DNA of 64,000 bases from an uncultured Pseudomonadota bacterium (GTDB taxonomy: Bacteria > Myxococcota_A > UBA796 > SXON01). The first letter of the stretch is position 1, and each line of letters begins with the position of its first letter. Shown piece by piece: positions 40,227 to 48,490 of this stretch. Where the stretch lies: the NCBI GenBank assembly GCA_903891165.1, contig CAITDR010000566.1, forward strand, positions 21,519 to 85,518. The letters run 5' to 3'. Position numbers and translations under genes: made by a program. Below the pieces are notes generated by a model. That model was not told where the DNA came from. It ran no database searches and saw nothing but the letters and a program-made list of their open reading frames with translations.

Positions 40227-41866
40227 TGCGTTGGATCGGCTGGTTCTTTATCCTTCTTGGGATCATCCTCCTGATGGGCTTCGGCGTGGCCGCCGGCTTT
40301 CTGGAGGGCGATCTGCCTCTACTGGCCAAAGTGGCGGGCGGCGCTGGTGCGGCGCTGGTGGTGATCGGTCTGTACGGACAGCGTGAGTTTTTCACTCAGC
40401 TCTCCGAGGACCAGACCACAGGTCGCTCCATCAATGCCATTGTTGCAACCGCACTTGCGGCCTCCATTCTGGTGGTGGCCAACGTGGCCGCTCACGATGC
40501 CAAATGGCGCTGGGATGCGACGAAAAACAAACAGTATACCCTCTCCCAGCAGAGCATCGACCTTGTCGCAAAGCTGGATCGTCAGGTAGCCGTACAGGCC
40601 TTCTTCAACAAGGGTTCTCCCGAGGAGAAAAGCTTTAAGGATCTGGTGGAGCAGTACGCCGAGCACTCCACGCTGTTGAAGGTCGAATACCACGACCCCA
40701 ACGAGGAGCCGCTCTTGGCCGAGCAGATGAAGCTGGTTTCCGACCAGGGCACCGTGGTGCTGAAGTCGGGTGAAAAAGAGCAGCGCATCGAGATGGGTTT
40801 TGATGAATCCGCGATCACCAACGCGCTGGTGCGGGTGACCTCGGACAAGCAGCACAACATCTGTGTGGTGGCGGGTCATGGGGAAATGGACCCCAACGAC
40901 AGCTCCTCCCCGTCGGGCCTGGGTTTTGCGAAGGACAAGCTCGCGGCTCAGAACTATAGCGTCACGACGGTGACCCTGACCGCTTCGGCTCCCTCGCCCG
41001 CCACCTGTGAAGTGGTGATCTTGGGGGCGCCGCAGACCGAAGTGTTGCCCGAAGAACTGGACCGTCTGGCACAGTATGTAGCAGCGGGTGGCTCGCTGAT
41101 TGCCATGCTTGATCCCACGGTTCCCGCCGGGACCGTCAACGACTTCGCCCGCTATGGCTTCAAGCCCGGCGCCGATGTGGTGGTGGAGGCGGACCCCTAC
41201 CGGATCGTGCAGAACAATCCCTTCGGGTTGATCATCGACCAGTCCTCCTACGAGGCCCACCCGCTCACCGAAAAGCTGAAGGGCAACTCCATCCTCTTCC
41301 TTTCCCGCTCTATCGACGTCGGTGTGGCGGTTCCGGGGGTCGAGGTAAAAGTGCTGGCGCGTGCTTCGGAATCCTCCTGGGGCGAGACCGATCTGCAGGA
41401 TCCCAACGGACAGGTGGAACCCACCCCCGGAAAGGATCTCGTCGGGAAGGTGCCCCTGTTTGCCGTGGCGGAAGTTCAGGATCCCAGCGGAATCCGCACT
41501 GTCACCACGGTGACCGAGCCGCTGACCGCGGAAGGTCTGCCCGCCGCCCCGGTGGTGCCCGCCGCCCCCACCTCCCCACCTCCCGCTCCTAAGGCGGGCG
41601 GCAAAGTGGTGGCCTTTGGCGACGCGGACTTCGCAAGCAACCAGATGTTTGCCAACGGTCTGAACCAGGACCTTCTGCTGAACACGGTCGCGTGGATGGT
41701 GGGCGAAGAAGCACAGATGTCCATCCGCTCCAACGAAGCGGCAAAGGGACGGCTGGAGATGTCCACCGTGGGTCTGCTGCTGATGTGGCTGATCTCGGTG
41801 TTGGTGATGCCGGGTGTGATGGTGATGGGTGCGATTGCCACCTGGGTCTACCGCCGCCGCCTGTGA
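40226..41866 (+). CDS. GldG-family ABC transporter auxiliary protein
   Basis: A 546-residue protein. Three N-terminal helices (about 4-22, 35-52, 68-88) precede a large extracytoplasmic domain of the ABC_transp_aux/GldG type: WDATKNKQYTLSQQSIDLVAKL, VAGHGEMDPND, GGSLIAMLDPTVPAG. A Pro-rich segment (about 430-460) and the segment VVAFGDADFASN lead to one C-terminal helix with RRRL at the end. GldG proteins pair with GldA/GldF exporters and are linked to gliding in Bacteroidetes; here motility cannot be inferred. A strong terminator follows (41899-41921). Confidence 0.88.
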   Translation: MRWIGWFFILLGIILLMGFGVAAGFLEGDLPLLAKVAGGAGAALVVIGLYGQREFFTQLSEDQTTGRSINAIVATALAASILVVANVAAHDAKWRWDATKNKQYTLSQQSIDLVAKLDRQVAVQAFFNKGSPEEKSFKDLVEQYAEHSTLLKVEYHDPNEEPLLAEQMKLVSDQGTVVLKSGEKEQRIEMGFDESAITNALVRVTSDKQHNICVVAGHGEMDPNDSSSPSGLGFAKDKLAAQNYSVTTVTLTASAPSPATCEVVILGAPQTEVLPEELDRLAQYVAAGGSLIAMLDPTVPAGTVNDFARYGFKPGADVVVEADPYRIVQNNPFGLIIDQSSYEAHPLTEKLKGNSILFLSRSIDVGVAVPGVEVKVLARASESSWGETDLQDPNGQVEPTPGKDLVGKVPLFAVAEVQDPSGIRTVTTVTEPLTAEGLPAAPVVPAAPTSPPPAPKAGGKVVAFGDADFASNQMFANGLNQDLLLNTVAWMVGEEAQMSIRSNEAAKGRLEMSTVGLLLMWLISVLVMPGVMVMGAIATWVYRRRL

Positions 41867-41898
41867 TTCTGTAGCCTGCCTAGCAGAATTTGGATGGG

Positions 41899-41925
41899 GA
41901 GCCCCTCGGATGGAGGGGCTCTTCC
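41899..41925 (+). terminator. Intrinsic terminator of the ABC exporter operon
   Basis: GAGCCCCTC (41899-41907), loop GGATG, GAGGGGCTC (41913-41921), then TTCCCGTTTT. The 9-bp perfect stem is followed by a T-rich, imperfect tract. It lies 33 bases after the GldG-like stop. Confidence 0.75.
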
Positions 41926-42002
41926 CGTTTTGGGGGTGCCCCCGTGATAGGAGGTCGGGCGGGGCGGGCCAATGGGTTGCCGTACCCTGCAGAGAGGCCC
42001 CT

Positions 42003-42461
42003 ATGAGTGCAGCAGAGATCATCGAGCTTTCCGTCGGAATTGAGCTGGAATGTGCCGGGCTGTATGAGGTTTTTGCCAAGAACTTCCAGGGGCGCGCCGA
42101 GCTGGTGTACTTCTGGAAGCTCTACGCGGAGGCCGAGCGCTACCATGCGGCCAGCATCCGTATCCACCAGGCCACCTTCACCGGCGAAGGTCAGGCCGCT
42201 CCGGCAGCCGACCTGGATGCCGCGCGCGCCTTCCTGGGCGAGCTGCGTGCCCTACGTGCCCGCTACGAAAAGGAGCCCGCTACCGTGGCCGAGGCGCTGA
42301 AGGCTGCCCGGATGGTGGAGGAGCGCAGCGAGGAGATGCATGGGCGTACCCAGTTCTTCGCCAGCAACCCCGATCTGCACGAGCTGTTTGTGCAGATGGC
42401 AGAAGAGGACCGAGCACACCGCGAGCTGCTGACCACCGCCGAGCGTAGATTCGGCGCCTGA
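42003..42461 (+). CDS. Ferritin-like / rubrerythrin-like domain protein
   Basis: A 152-residue all-helical protein without signal. It has possible diiron ligands spaced as in ferritin-like proteins: IELECAGLYEVF, EAERYHAASI (ExxH), VEERSEEMHG and EEDRAHRELL (ExxxH). It lacks the rubredoxin domain of true rubrerythrin. Iron oxidation, peroxide removal or mere structural use of the fold are all possible. GAGAGG lies ahead of the ATG, and TACCCT 15 bases upstream may be a -10. It is a single-gene unit between a terminator and a lipoprotein. Confidence 0.78.
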   Translation: MSAAEIIELSVGIELECAGLYEVFAKNFQGRAELVYFWKLYAEAERYHAASIRIHQATFTGEGQAAPAADLDAARAFLGELRALRARYEKEPATVAEALKAARMVEERSEEMHGRTQFFASNPDLHELFVQMAEEDRAHRELLTTAERRFGA

Positions 42462-42527
42462 GCACGACATCGGTGTCCCGCTGGCCCCTTTTCTGGAGGG
42501 TGCTACGCTACAACCGGGGATAGAACC

Positions 42528-43052
42528 ATGTGGCTGAGCCTGTTTTGGATGGCCTGCACCGGGGGAGGGGAGAGCGGCGCGGAGGACAGCGCCGACACCG
42601 GCCCCTGTGCTGGAGCGGCGCTGGTGGAGATCGGCGACGGCACCGACCCCTTTGTGCCCCTCTTGGACGGTGGGGCGGTCACCATGGTGCATGGTCCGCA
42701 GGGGGGCTGGCATATGTTGGCGGGCGTACGCGTCAGCCATACCGACGATATCGTCTCGATCCACTACACCATCGAGACGGTGCCGGATCGGGTGTCGGTC
42801 TCCGACAACAGCTACAGGGTGCAGCTGCGGGACGAGGGAAACTGCCAGGGTACCTATTGGAATATGTACGGCTACCTGGACGCCTCGGAGCTGGCTGTGG
42901 GGGAGCTGGATACCCCGCCTGAGCTGCTGTGTGGCGCGACGCTGGAGCTGACCATTGCGGTGGAAGATGGGGACGGGAAGGGGGCGGAGGCCAGCCTGCA
43001 GGTGACGGCCGCTGCCGATCCGTTGGACCAATGCGGGCCGCCGGAAGGCTGA
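42528..43052 (+). CDS. Small lipoprotein of unknown function
   Basis: A 174-residue predicted lipoprotein (MWLSLFWMAC, Cys 10) with a Gly/Ser/Asp-rich linker (GGGESGAEDSADTG). The mature domain (about 25-170) is beta-rich with three or so cysteines (PCAGAAL, NCQGTYW, LLCGATL) and VEIGDGTDPFVPL at its start, suggesting an Ig-like fold. A TACGCT/TACAAC -10-like run lies 19-24 bases upstream. Its stop overlaps the DUF309 gene start (TGATG). Not recognised. Confidence 0.78.
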   Translation: MWLSLFWMACTGGGESGAEDSADTGPCAGAALVEIGDGTDPFVPLLDGGAVTMVHGPQGGWHMLAGVRVSHTDDIVSIHYTIETVPDRVSVSDNSYRVQLRDEGNCQGTYWNMYGYLDASELAVGELDTPPELLCGATLELTIAVEDGDGKGAEASLQVTAAADPLDQCGPPEG

Positions 43053-43558
43053 TGTGGACGGAGCCCCGCTATGTGGAAGGGCTGCGTCTCTTTTCCGAAG
43101 GACACTGGTTTGAAGCCCACGAAGTGCTGGAGCTTTTTTGGAAGGAGCAGTCTGCGGGCCCAGACCGTCAATTTCTTCAGGGTCTGATCCAGCTGGCGGT
43201 CTCCCTGGAGCACTGGCGCCGGGGGAACCCCAGGAGTGCATGGGGGCAGTGGGAGAAGGCCAGGATGAAGCTGGAGCCTTTGCCCTCACCCTACGGTGGC
43301 CTGGATCTGGCACGCCTTTTGCGGGATTTTGCGGCCTACTACGAGGAGGTAGAGCTGGAGAGCTGGTTGGAAGCGGAGCTTCCCCCGGTGAGGAGGCTGG
43401 ACCTGCAAGCGCCGGTGCCGATGTACCACGAAGACGGCGCCGGTGCCGCCGAAGGGACACCCTGCACGGCGATGCCGCAAATCCGTGAGATCCCCCCCGC
43501 GCAGGCGACGGCAGAGGCGATAGAGGGAGAGGGTGCGTCCCTTTTACCTCCCCGGTAG
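43052..43558 (+). CDS. DUF309 family protein
   Basis: A 168-residue cytoplasmic protein with the DUF309 signature: RYVEGLRLFSEGHWFEAHEVLELFW, then FLQGLIQLAVSLEHWRRGN, rich in Trp and His near an all-helical core (about 5-105). The C-terminal 55 residues are variable. Biochemical role unknown. It starts at TGATG with the upstream lipoprotein. Its last 26 bases overlap the start of the radical SAM gene, whose ribosome site (AGGGAGAGG) lies inside it, so it may lead that operon. Confidence 0.85.
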   Translation: MWTEPRYVEGLRLFSEGHWFEAHEVLELFWKEQSAGPDRQFLQGLIQLAVSLEHWRRGNPRSAWGQWEKARMKLEPLPSPYGGLDLARLLRDFAAYYEEVELESWLEAELPPVRRLDLQAPVPMYHEDGAGAAEGTPCTAMPQIREIPPAQATAEAIEGEGASLLPPR

Positions 43559-44582
43559 CTACCTTGTATTGGAGCTTACCAATGTGTGCAGCCTCGCCTG
43601 CCTGCACTGCACCGTGTCCGAGGAGGGGCATCCGCATCATCACAAAAATGGTTATATATCATTTTCGTTGATTCGCGAAGTATTCGCAGACCTCGCCCGG
43701 CACGGGGGTCGTTTTGACACCCTCATCCTGTTTTGGCTGGGCGAGCCGCTCCTGCACCCCGCCTTCCTGGAGATCTACCAGGAATCCATCCGGGCAGCCG
43801 TGGATTTTCGGCTGTTTGGCAAGGTAGAGGTGCATAGCAACGCCACCCACTTGCGGCCGGGGCTGGTCCCGGCCCTGCTGAACCGTGCGCAGCTCCCGCA
43901 GGTCTGGCACTTTTCGCTGGACGCCAACAGTCCGGCGGTCTATCAGCGGGTGAAGGGTCTCCAGCGCTTCGACAAAGTGGTTGAAAATATTGATTTTTTT
44001 CTGGAGGAGAAAGCGGCACGCCAGGCGCGCTGGCCGCGTACCGTCTTTCAATTTATTGTGTCCGACCGCAACGTCTCCGAAGCTCTGAACTTCCGCGATC
44101 GTTGGCTTTCCCGCTGCAAAACCCTGAGGCTCCCGGCAAGGGTGGCCCTTCAAAAGGTGCCCGAGGGGGAAGAGGCCGTGGTCTTCTTCCGGCAGCTGGA
44201 CTGCCCGACGGCGGAGGAGCAACAGCTTCAAAATAGGGTTTTTGGGCAGGTGGCGCAGCTGCTGGGGCATGCCCCGCCGAAGCTGGATACAAAAATATCC
44301 GAGGATAACCAGGGTATCTGCGGCTGCTTCTGGAAGAGCCCGGTGGTAAGCTGGCAGGGAGAGCTGACCACCTGCACCCGCGACAACCGCCTGGAAAATC
44401 GGCTGGGAAGTCTGGTTCAACATGGATTTTCGGAGCTGTGGTGGGGGCCCAAGCAGGCAGCGCGACGCCGGGCCGTCGCCAGGGCAGACTACAGCAGCCT
44501 GCCACCCTGCAAAAGCTGCTTCATTCCCAAGTCTTCCAACTACTCCGACGTCACTGCGGCGGAGATCGGAGCCCTCCTTTGA
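43533..44582 (+). CDS. Radical SAM/SPASM-like protein (pair A)
   Basis: A 349-residue radical SAM enzyme beginning with GTG. C19-x3-C23-x2-C26 (TNVCSLACLHC) binds the [4Fe-4S] cluster. WLGEPLLHP replaces the usual GGEPLL. A C-terminal Cys set (GICGCFW, TTCTRDN, PPCKSC) fits a SPASM auxiliary-cluster domain, common in peptide- and protein-modifying radical SAM enzymes. The strong site AGAGGGAGAGG precedes the GTG. It overlaps the next radical SAM gene by 4 bases (TTGA). Substrate unknown. Confidence 0.88.
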   Translation: MRPFYLPGSYLVLELTNVCSLACLHCTVSEEGHPHHHKNGYISFSLIREVFADLARHGGRFDTLILFWLGEPLLHPAFLEIYQESIRAAVDFRLFGKVEVHSNATHLRPGLVPALLNRAQLPQVWHFSLDANSPAVYQRVKGLQRFDKVVENIDFFLEEKAARQARWPRTVFQFIVSDRNVSEALNFRDRWLSRCKTLRLPARVALQKVPEGEEAVVFFRQLDCPTAEEQQLQNRVFGQVAQLLGHAPPKLDTKISEDNQGICGCFWKSPVVSWQGELTTCTRDNRLENRLGSLVQHGFSELWWGPKQAARRRAVARADYSSLPPCKSCFIPKSSNYSDVTAAEIGALL

Positions 44583-45574
44583 TCGGCGAGCGTGCCCTGC
44601 AGCGGCTGGGTCTGGTGCCGGCCCCGGGTCTGCCCACCCAGGTACACCTCTCGGTGACCGATCGCTGCTTTTTGCCATGTCTGCATTGTGACATCTACAA
44701 AAATAAAACCGAGGATCTGCCTGAGCAGGCCTGGGCGGACACCATCGACCGGTTGGCACGCTGGCTGGGCCCAGCCTCCATCAACTTTGTGGGCGGCGAA
44801 CCCCTGCTTCGGAAGGACCTGGAGCGGCTGATGGGGCGGGCCACCCGCCTGGGCTTTACGGTAAGCTTTAATACCAATGGCTGGCTGCTGACCGATGCGC
44901 GTGCCGCAGCGCTTGCCGACGCGGGCGTCAGCATCGCCTATGTGTCGATGGATGGCATCCATCCTGCAACCGTGGATCACAGCCGGGGCCGCGCGGGCTC
45001 GCTTCAAAAGGCGATGGAGGCCGCGGATCGGCTGGAGCGCCATCGTCAGCCGCGGGTGGTCGTCGCCTGTGTGCTCCACGGTAAAAATGCGGCCGAGATC
45101 CCCGAGTTGCTGCGCTGGTGTAATGACAAAGGCCGCGAGCTGGTGGTGCAGCCGCTTTACCAGAGCTTCGGGGAAAACGCCCACCAGCCGGGCTGGTGGC
45201 GGCACTCTCCCCTCTGGCCCACGGCTGAGGAGCTGCCGCTCATCGACCGGGCCCTGGATGTGCTCGCCGAGGAACGGGCCAGCCACGGGAAGGTCTGCAA
45301 CACCGTGGTGCAGCTCCAGGCCTTCAAAAAACACTTCCGGCTTCCCGACATCTACAATGGACAGGTCTGTAAGGCAGGCTACAGCGACATCGCCTTTGAT
45401 CCTGCCGGAAACATCCGCCTCTGCTACTTCCTGGAGCCGGTAGGGAACATCGCGCAGGATGAGCCCGAGCAGCTCTGGAACAGCCTGCGCGCCATGCGTC
45501 GTCGGCATGAGGTGAGTCGCTGTCCTCGCGCCTGTAACCTGCTCAACTGTAATTTTGAACGCGGAGAGGGTTGA
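44579..45574 (+). CDS. Radical SAM/SPASM-like protein (pair B)
   Basis: A 331-residue radical SAM enzyme. C30-x3-C34-x2-C37 lies in VTDRCFLPCLHC, then FVGGEPLLRKDLERL. The C-terminus has further cysteines (GQVCKAGYSDIAFDP, LCYFLEP, SRCPRACNLLNC), a SPASM-type set. I take the TTG at 44579, whose sequence TTGA overlaps the upstream stop; the frame is open further upstream but inside the previous gene. The next in-frame alternative is GTG at 44615. It is followed by a JAMM peptidase one base after its stop. Confidence 0.87.
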   Translation: MIGERALQRLGLVPAPGLPTQVHLSVTDRCFLPCLHCDIYKNKTEDLPEQAWADTIDRLARWLGPASINFVGGEPLLRKDLERLMGRATRLGFTVSFNTNGWLLTDARAAALADAGVSIAYVSMDGIHPATVDHSRGRAGSLQKAMEAADRLERHRQPRVVVACVLHGKNAAEIPELLRWCNDKGRELVVQPLYQSFGENAHQPGWWRHSPLWPTAEELPLIDRALDVLAEERASHGKVCNTVVQLQAFKKHFRLPDIYNGQVCKAGYSDIAFDPAGNIRLCYFLEPVGNIAQDEPEQLWNSLRAMRRRHEVSRCPRACNLLNCNFERGEG

Positions 45575-45575
45575 G

Positions 45576-46085
45576 ATGTTTTTGGCTCCGGAAACCCTGG
45601 AAGCGGCCTTTGCCGAAGCCCGCCGCTGCTGGCCGCGGGAAGCCTGCGGCATCGTGCTGGGACGACCAGGGCAGCCGGAGAGCAGCTACTTCGTCGCCTT
45701 TGAAAACCTGCAGGATCGTCTACATGCGGCGGATCCTGCCTCTTTTCCAAGGGATGCCCGTACAGCATACACCATGGATGCCCTGCGCCTGGAGCGCACC
45801 GTGGATGCGGCGGTCGCAGGTGGGGAGAAGCTCATCGCCATCCTGCACTCTCATCCGCAGCATCCAAGCTACTTTTCTCAAACGGATCGTGCTGCTGCCT
45901 GTCCGTTTGGTTTTCCCACCTATCCGGATACACACCAGATCGTGATCTCCGTCTACGATCGGGTCGTGCACGATCTCAAGGCTTTTTCCTGGGACGGTGC
46001 CGACTGGCAGGAAGAGGTAGTCCACGGGCTCCCTCCGCTTCCCGGTCCCCCTGCAGGAGCGGCGCCCCTACAAGAGGGTGTATGA
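45576..46085 (+). CDS. JAMM/MPN metalloprotease domain protein
   Basis: A 169-residue Mov34/MPN/PAD-1 protein with an intact JAMM zinc site: E22 (REACGIVLG), H91-x-H93-P (HSHP), S101 and D104 (SQTD). Bacterial relatives such as Mec+ cut the C-terminal Gly-Gly carrier protein CysO from cysteine; others process ubiquitin-like proteins. No ubiquitin-like carrier gene is seen nearby. GGAGAGGG precedes the ATG. It is directly linked to two radical SAM genes, an unusual pairing, and overlaps the next gene by 4 bases. Confidence 0.88.
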   Translation: MFLAPETLEAAFAEARRCWPREACGIVLGRPGQPESSYFVAFENLQDRLHAADPASFPRDARTAYTMDALRLERTVDAAVAGGEKLIAILHSHPQHPSYFSQTDRAAACPFGFPTYPDTHQIVISVYDRVVHDLKAFSWDGADWQEEVVHGLPPLPGPPAGAAPLQEGV

Positions 46086-46459
46086 ACCGCTGGTTGCTGC
46101 TGCGGATTGTGCTGTTGAGTGCGGCGATGGTCTGGGCCATCTACAGCATCGGGGAGAGCCCGTCGGTAGATCTGCTGGCCGAGGTTCCCGTTCAGCTCTC
46201 TCCGCCCGCCGCGCGCCCTCCGGTTACGATGGGAAACATGGAGCAACTGACGACGGTTCTGGAGCGGCAGGCCTTGGCAGCAGCCGCGTGTGGGCGCCGG
46301 GGAACCCTTCAGCTCAATTTCGGAAAGGGCGGCTTAGAGGCAGCAACCTGGCTGGGCGATGACCTGGGCGATGCACGTGCCTGTGTGGAGCAGGCGCTCT
46401 GGGCCGGGAGCTGGCCAGGGCTTGAACATCCGCTGCAGCTGGACTGGCCGCTCCAGTAG
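46082..46459 (+). CDS. Small exported protein, AgmX/PglI C-terminal-like
   Basis: A 125-residue protein with one N-terminal helix (LLLRIVLLSAAMVWAIYSI) and about 90 exported residues. The order Cys, a strand with GTLQLNF, then CVEQALWAGSWPG and LQLDWPL resembles the TonB-C-like domain at the end of myxobacterial AgmX/PglI proteins; two cysteines are conserved in position. This is a visual likeness only. It overlaps the JAMM gene by 4 bases (ATGA) and ends the operon. Confidence 0.75.
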   Translation: MNRWLLLRIVLLSAAMVWAIYSIGESPSVDLLAEVPVQLSPPAARPPVTMGNMEQLTTVLERQALAAAACGRRGTLQLNFGKGGLEAATWLGDDLGDARACVEQALWAGSWPGLEHPLQLDWPLQ

Positions 46460-46493
46460 CCTCTCGGCCGGAGCTATTCCGCCGAAAGACGGC

Positions 46494-46520
46494 AAAAAAA
46501 TACCCGGCCGAAGCCGGGTA
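46494..46520 (-). terminator. Intrinsic terminator of the atp gene set
   Basis: On the minus strand TACCCGGC (46520-46513), loop TTCG, GCCGGGTA (46508-46501) and then seven T (46500-46494). A strong stem with a UUCG loop and T-run 24 bases after atpE. It may also stop the plus-strand transcript weakly. Confidence 0.88.
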
Positions 46521-46543
46521 CTTTGTGTCTCCCGAAGGGAAGA

Positions 46544-46879
46544 CTAGAACAGACCGCCCATACGGCCGGCGATCGCGAAGGAGAAGAGCACCAGGGTCTC
46601 GGTGAAGACCAGGGCGATCATCATGGGGGTGAACAGGTTGCCGGCGGCGGCGGGGTTGCGGGCCATCCCTTCCAGGGCGGCCGAGGCGGTGCGGCCCTGA
46701 CCCAGACCACCACCGAGGGCGGCCAGACCGATGGTGAGGCCGGCGCCGACGCCCAGACCCCAGTTGGAGCCGGCGAGGCCGGTCGCCACGGCCGCTGCGG
46801 GATCAGCAGCGAGGGCCACACCGGTGGTGAGGGCGAAGAGGGCGGCAGTGCGGGTGACGTTAGAAAGAACCGTCTTCAT
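46544..46879 (-). CDS. atpE: F-type ATP synthase subunit c
   Basis: A 111-residue proteolipid with two helices: about 42-70 ([22 protein letters not shown]) and about 84-107. The ion-binding carboxylate is E94 in VFTETLVLF. Gln at 61 is shared with sodium types, but Thr-Leu after the Glu and no Tyr at the following site suggest a proton ring. A 35-residue N-terminal extension (to LAADPAAA) looks like a signal peptide, as in several delta-group c subunits. GGAGG precedes the ATG. It ends the set; the stator and catalytic subunit genes are not here. Confidence 0.94.
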   Translation of the reverse strand: MKTVLSNVTRTAALFALTTGVALAADPAAAVATGLAGSNWGLGVGAGLTIGLAALGGGLGQGRTASAALEGMARNPAAAGNLFTPMMIALVFTETLVLFSFAIAGRMGGLF

Positions 46880-46897
46880 GAGACCTCCGAGGATTGT

Positions 46898-47767
46898 TCA
46901 GTGATGACCGTCAGCTTCGTGATGTTCGCCATGAGGGACGGACATGCTGACGTAGATCGTGGAAAGCAGTGCGAACACAAAGGCCTGCATGAAACAGACC
47001 AGAAGACCAAGGAAGAAGAGCGGAATCGGCATGATGACCTGGCCGGCCACCCCCAGGAAACCCTCTCCGATGGTGCGGGCGATACTCTGGAGCAGATGGT
47101 CCACCGCCATGTTCACGGTGAGCCGGAAGGCCAGAGAGAGAGGCCGGATGCAGAGGGACAGAGTCTCCAGTGCAAAGAACACGGGGGCAAGTACCAGGAT
47201 CGGGCCGGCGAGGTGCTTGAAGTAGCCGACGGGGTCCCTGGACAGGCCAGCGTAGTTGAAGGTGAGGAAGCTCACCAGGCCCAGCGCGAGGTTGCTGGAC
47301 ATATTCCCCGTGGGAACTTCAAAGAAGGGGATGAAGGACATCAGGTTGGAGAACAGGATGTACGTGAAGAAGGATGCGATCAGTGGGAAGAAGTTCTTCG
47401 TTTCTTTGTCGCCGAGTACACCGTGCACCACGTTGTACATCCCTTCGGTGATCATCTCGCCCATCGTGCGGAAGCTCAGCCCTTCGTCCGGCAGGTATTT
47501 GTCGGTACCGGCACGCTGTTTGGCGCGCTCCAGGCCCATCCGGGCCAACACCGCAAAACCCAGGACCACGATGACCATAAACCAAGCGGCGGGAATGAAC
47601 TGCGCATCCCCCGGGTGGGCCAACCCCAGAGCCTGACCGATGCTGCTGTCCGCACCGAAGTTGGGGATCTGCTCCATCCACGAAAATCCGCCGCTGATTT
47701 GGGGGATTCCTTTGCCCACCGCAACCGCGCCCACCATTTTCAGAGCAGCAACCAGAATTGTGTTCAT
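46898..47767 (-). CDS. atpB: F-type ATP synthase subunit a
   Basis: A 289-residue membrane subunit forming the ion half-channels. The essential Arg lies in SLAFRLTVNMAVDHLL near residue 215; the terminal helices contain MPIPLFFLGLLVCFMQAFVFALLSTIYVSM. Features typical of the family (FPLIASFFTYILFSNLMSFIP) are present. It overlaps the upstream atpI-like gene by 4 bases (ATGA) and lies 18 bases before atpE. Confidence 0.94.
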   Translation of the reverse strand: MNTILVAALKMVGAVAVGKGIPQISGGFSWMEQIPNFGADSSIGQALGLAHPGDAQFIPAAWFMVIVVLGFAVLARMGLERAKQRAGTDKYLPDEGLSFRTMGEMITEGMYNVVHGVLGDKETKNFFPLIASFFTYILFSNLMSFIPFFEVPTGNMSSNLALGLVSFLTFNYAGLSRDPVGYFKHLAGPILVLAPVFFALETLSLCIRPLSLAFRLTVNMAVDHLLQSIARTIGEGFLGVAGQVIMPIPLFFLGLLVCFMQAFVFALLSTIYVSMSVPHGEHHEADGHH

Positions 47768-48159
47768 CGGATCTCCTCAGCCACAGGGGTCGGGCGCCAT
47801 TCCCGCACCGAAAGCAGGGTCCGGGCCAGCAGTCCTAAAAACAAGGAACCGTAGCCCACAAGCACCGGAAGCACCGGAAGCATCGACAGAAGCACATAGC
47901 AGAGCATCAGGACGGCCATGGTCTGGAGTCCCAGCCGACCCATCACCGAGCCGTCCCAGGCACCGTCCACCACCCACACCATGCCGCGTACGCTACCCAC
48001 CGCCAACAGCACCCCGGCGGCCACCCCAAAGCAGGTGAGCGGCTGACCCGAGAGGAAGGACAGACCTACCACCGCAGTTCCAGCCAAAGCAACATCACGA
48101 ACGATCACGGTCGGAGCCGGGATCTTCGGGTGGCTGGGCAGGATCGGGAGGGAGGACAT
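47764..48159 (-). CDS. atpI: AtpI-like ATP synthase accessory membrane protein
   Basis: A 131-residue four-helix membrane protein just upstream of atpB, as expected for subunit I of the atp operon, which helps c-ring assembly or ion supply. Sequence likeness is weak; position decides the call. The ATG at 48159 overlaps the previous gene by 65 bases, unusually long. GTG at 48108 would give a 14-base overlap and is a reasonable alternative. Confidence 0.75.
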   Translation of the reverse strand: MSSLPILPSHPKIPAPTVIVRDVALAGTAVVGLSFLSGQPLTCFGVAAGVLLAVGSVRGMVWVVDGAWDGSVMGRLGLQTMAVLMLCYVLLSMLPVLPVLVGYGSLFLGLLARTLLSVREWRPTPVAEEIR

Positions 48160-48364
48160 CTGGACTGTTCCGAAGGGAGCGCAACAAGGACCATGTACCC
48201 AGCATCATCCCGCCGAAGGCGAGGACAAGGAGGAGGAGCGGCCCGGAGCCCAGCCACCGGTCCAGGAAGTAGCCGAGGACCATTCCGCCCAGCGTGAAGC
48301 CGCTGAACTGGGAGCCCAGAGCGATTGCCTGGCCCGCACGCCGTAGAAGCGCCGGTTCCACCAC
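48095..48364 (-). CDS. AtpZ/AtpI-type membrane protein
   Basis: An 89-residue protein with two helices: about 24-40 (SGFTLGGMVLGYFLDRWLG) and 43-62 (PLLLLVLAFGGMMLGTW). The GxxLGYFLDRWLG segment is the hallmark of AtpZ/AtpI ('F0F1 ATP synthase-associated') proteins. Translation starts at GTG behind GAGGTGAAGG. First gene of the atp set: atpZ-like, atpI-like, atpB, atpE. Confidence 0.83.
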   Translation of the reverse strand: MVEPALLRRAGQAIALGSQFSGFTLGGMVLGYFLDRWLGSGPLLLLVLAFGGMMLGTWSLLRSLRNSPDVLPPDPAQPPEDPGSDRDRS

Positions 48365-48403
48365 CCTTCACCTCATCCCTTGCGGGTTCTGCTGGAAAGA
48401 AAC

Positions 48404-48420
48404 GGAAGGGAGACCCTTCC
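48404..48420 (-). terminator. Possible terminator of the UbiA gene
   Basis: GGAAGGG, loop TCT (minus strand) and CCCTTCC form a 7-bp hairpin followed on the minus strand by GTTTCTTTCC. It lies 70 bases after the prenyltransferase stop and ahead of the atp genes. The T-tract is imperfect. Confidence 0.5.
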
Positions 48421-48490
48421 GGGGGGCGCTGTCTAACGGATCCCCGTTGCCCTGGCAAGGTGTGTGGCGGAAAGCCGCTGGCTTTCCCGC

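Noticed and set aside
38545-41866. Gliding motility machinery
   Set aside because: GldA/F/G-like exporters occur in non-gliding bacteria, and no other gliding gene is near.
40319-42079. 586-residue minus-strand frame
   Set aside because: Antisense to the GldG-like gene and crossing its terminator.
43533-46459. Radical SAM/JAMM cluster as a RiPP pathway
   Set aside because: I found no short precursor frame with ribosome site in or next to the operon, so I do not claim a RiPP.
46523-47854. 443-residue plus-strand frame
   Set aside because: Antisense to atpB and atpE, which are certain.
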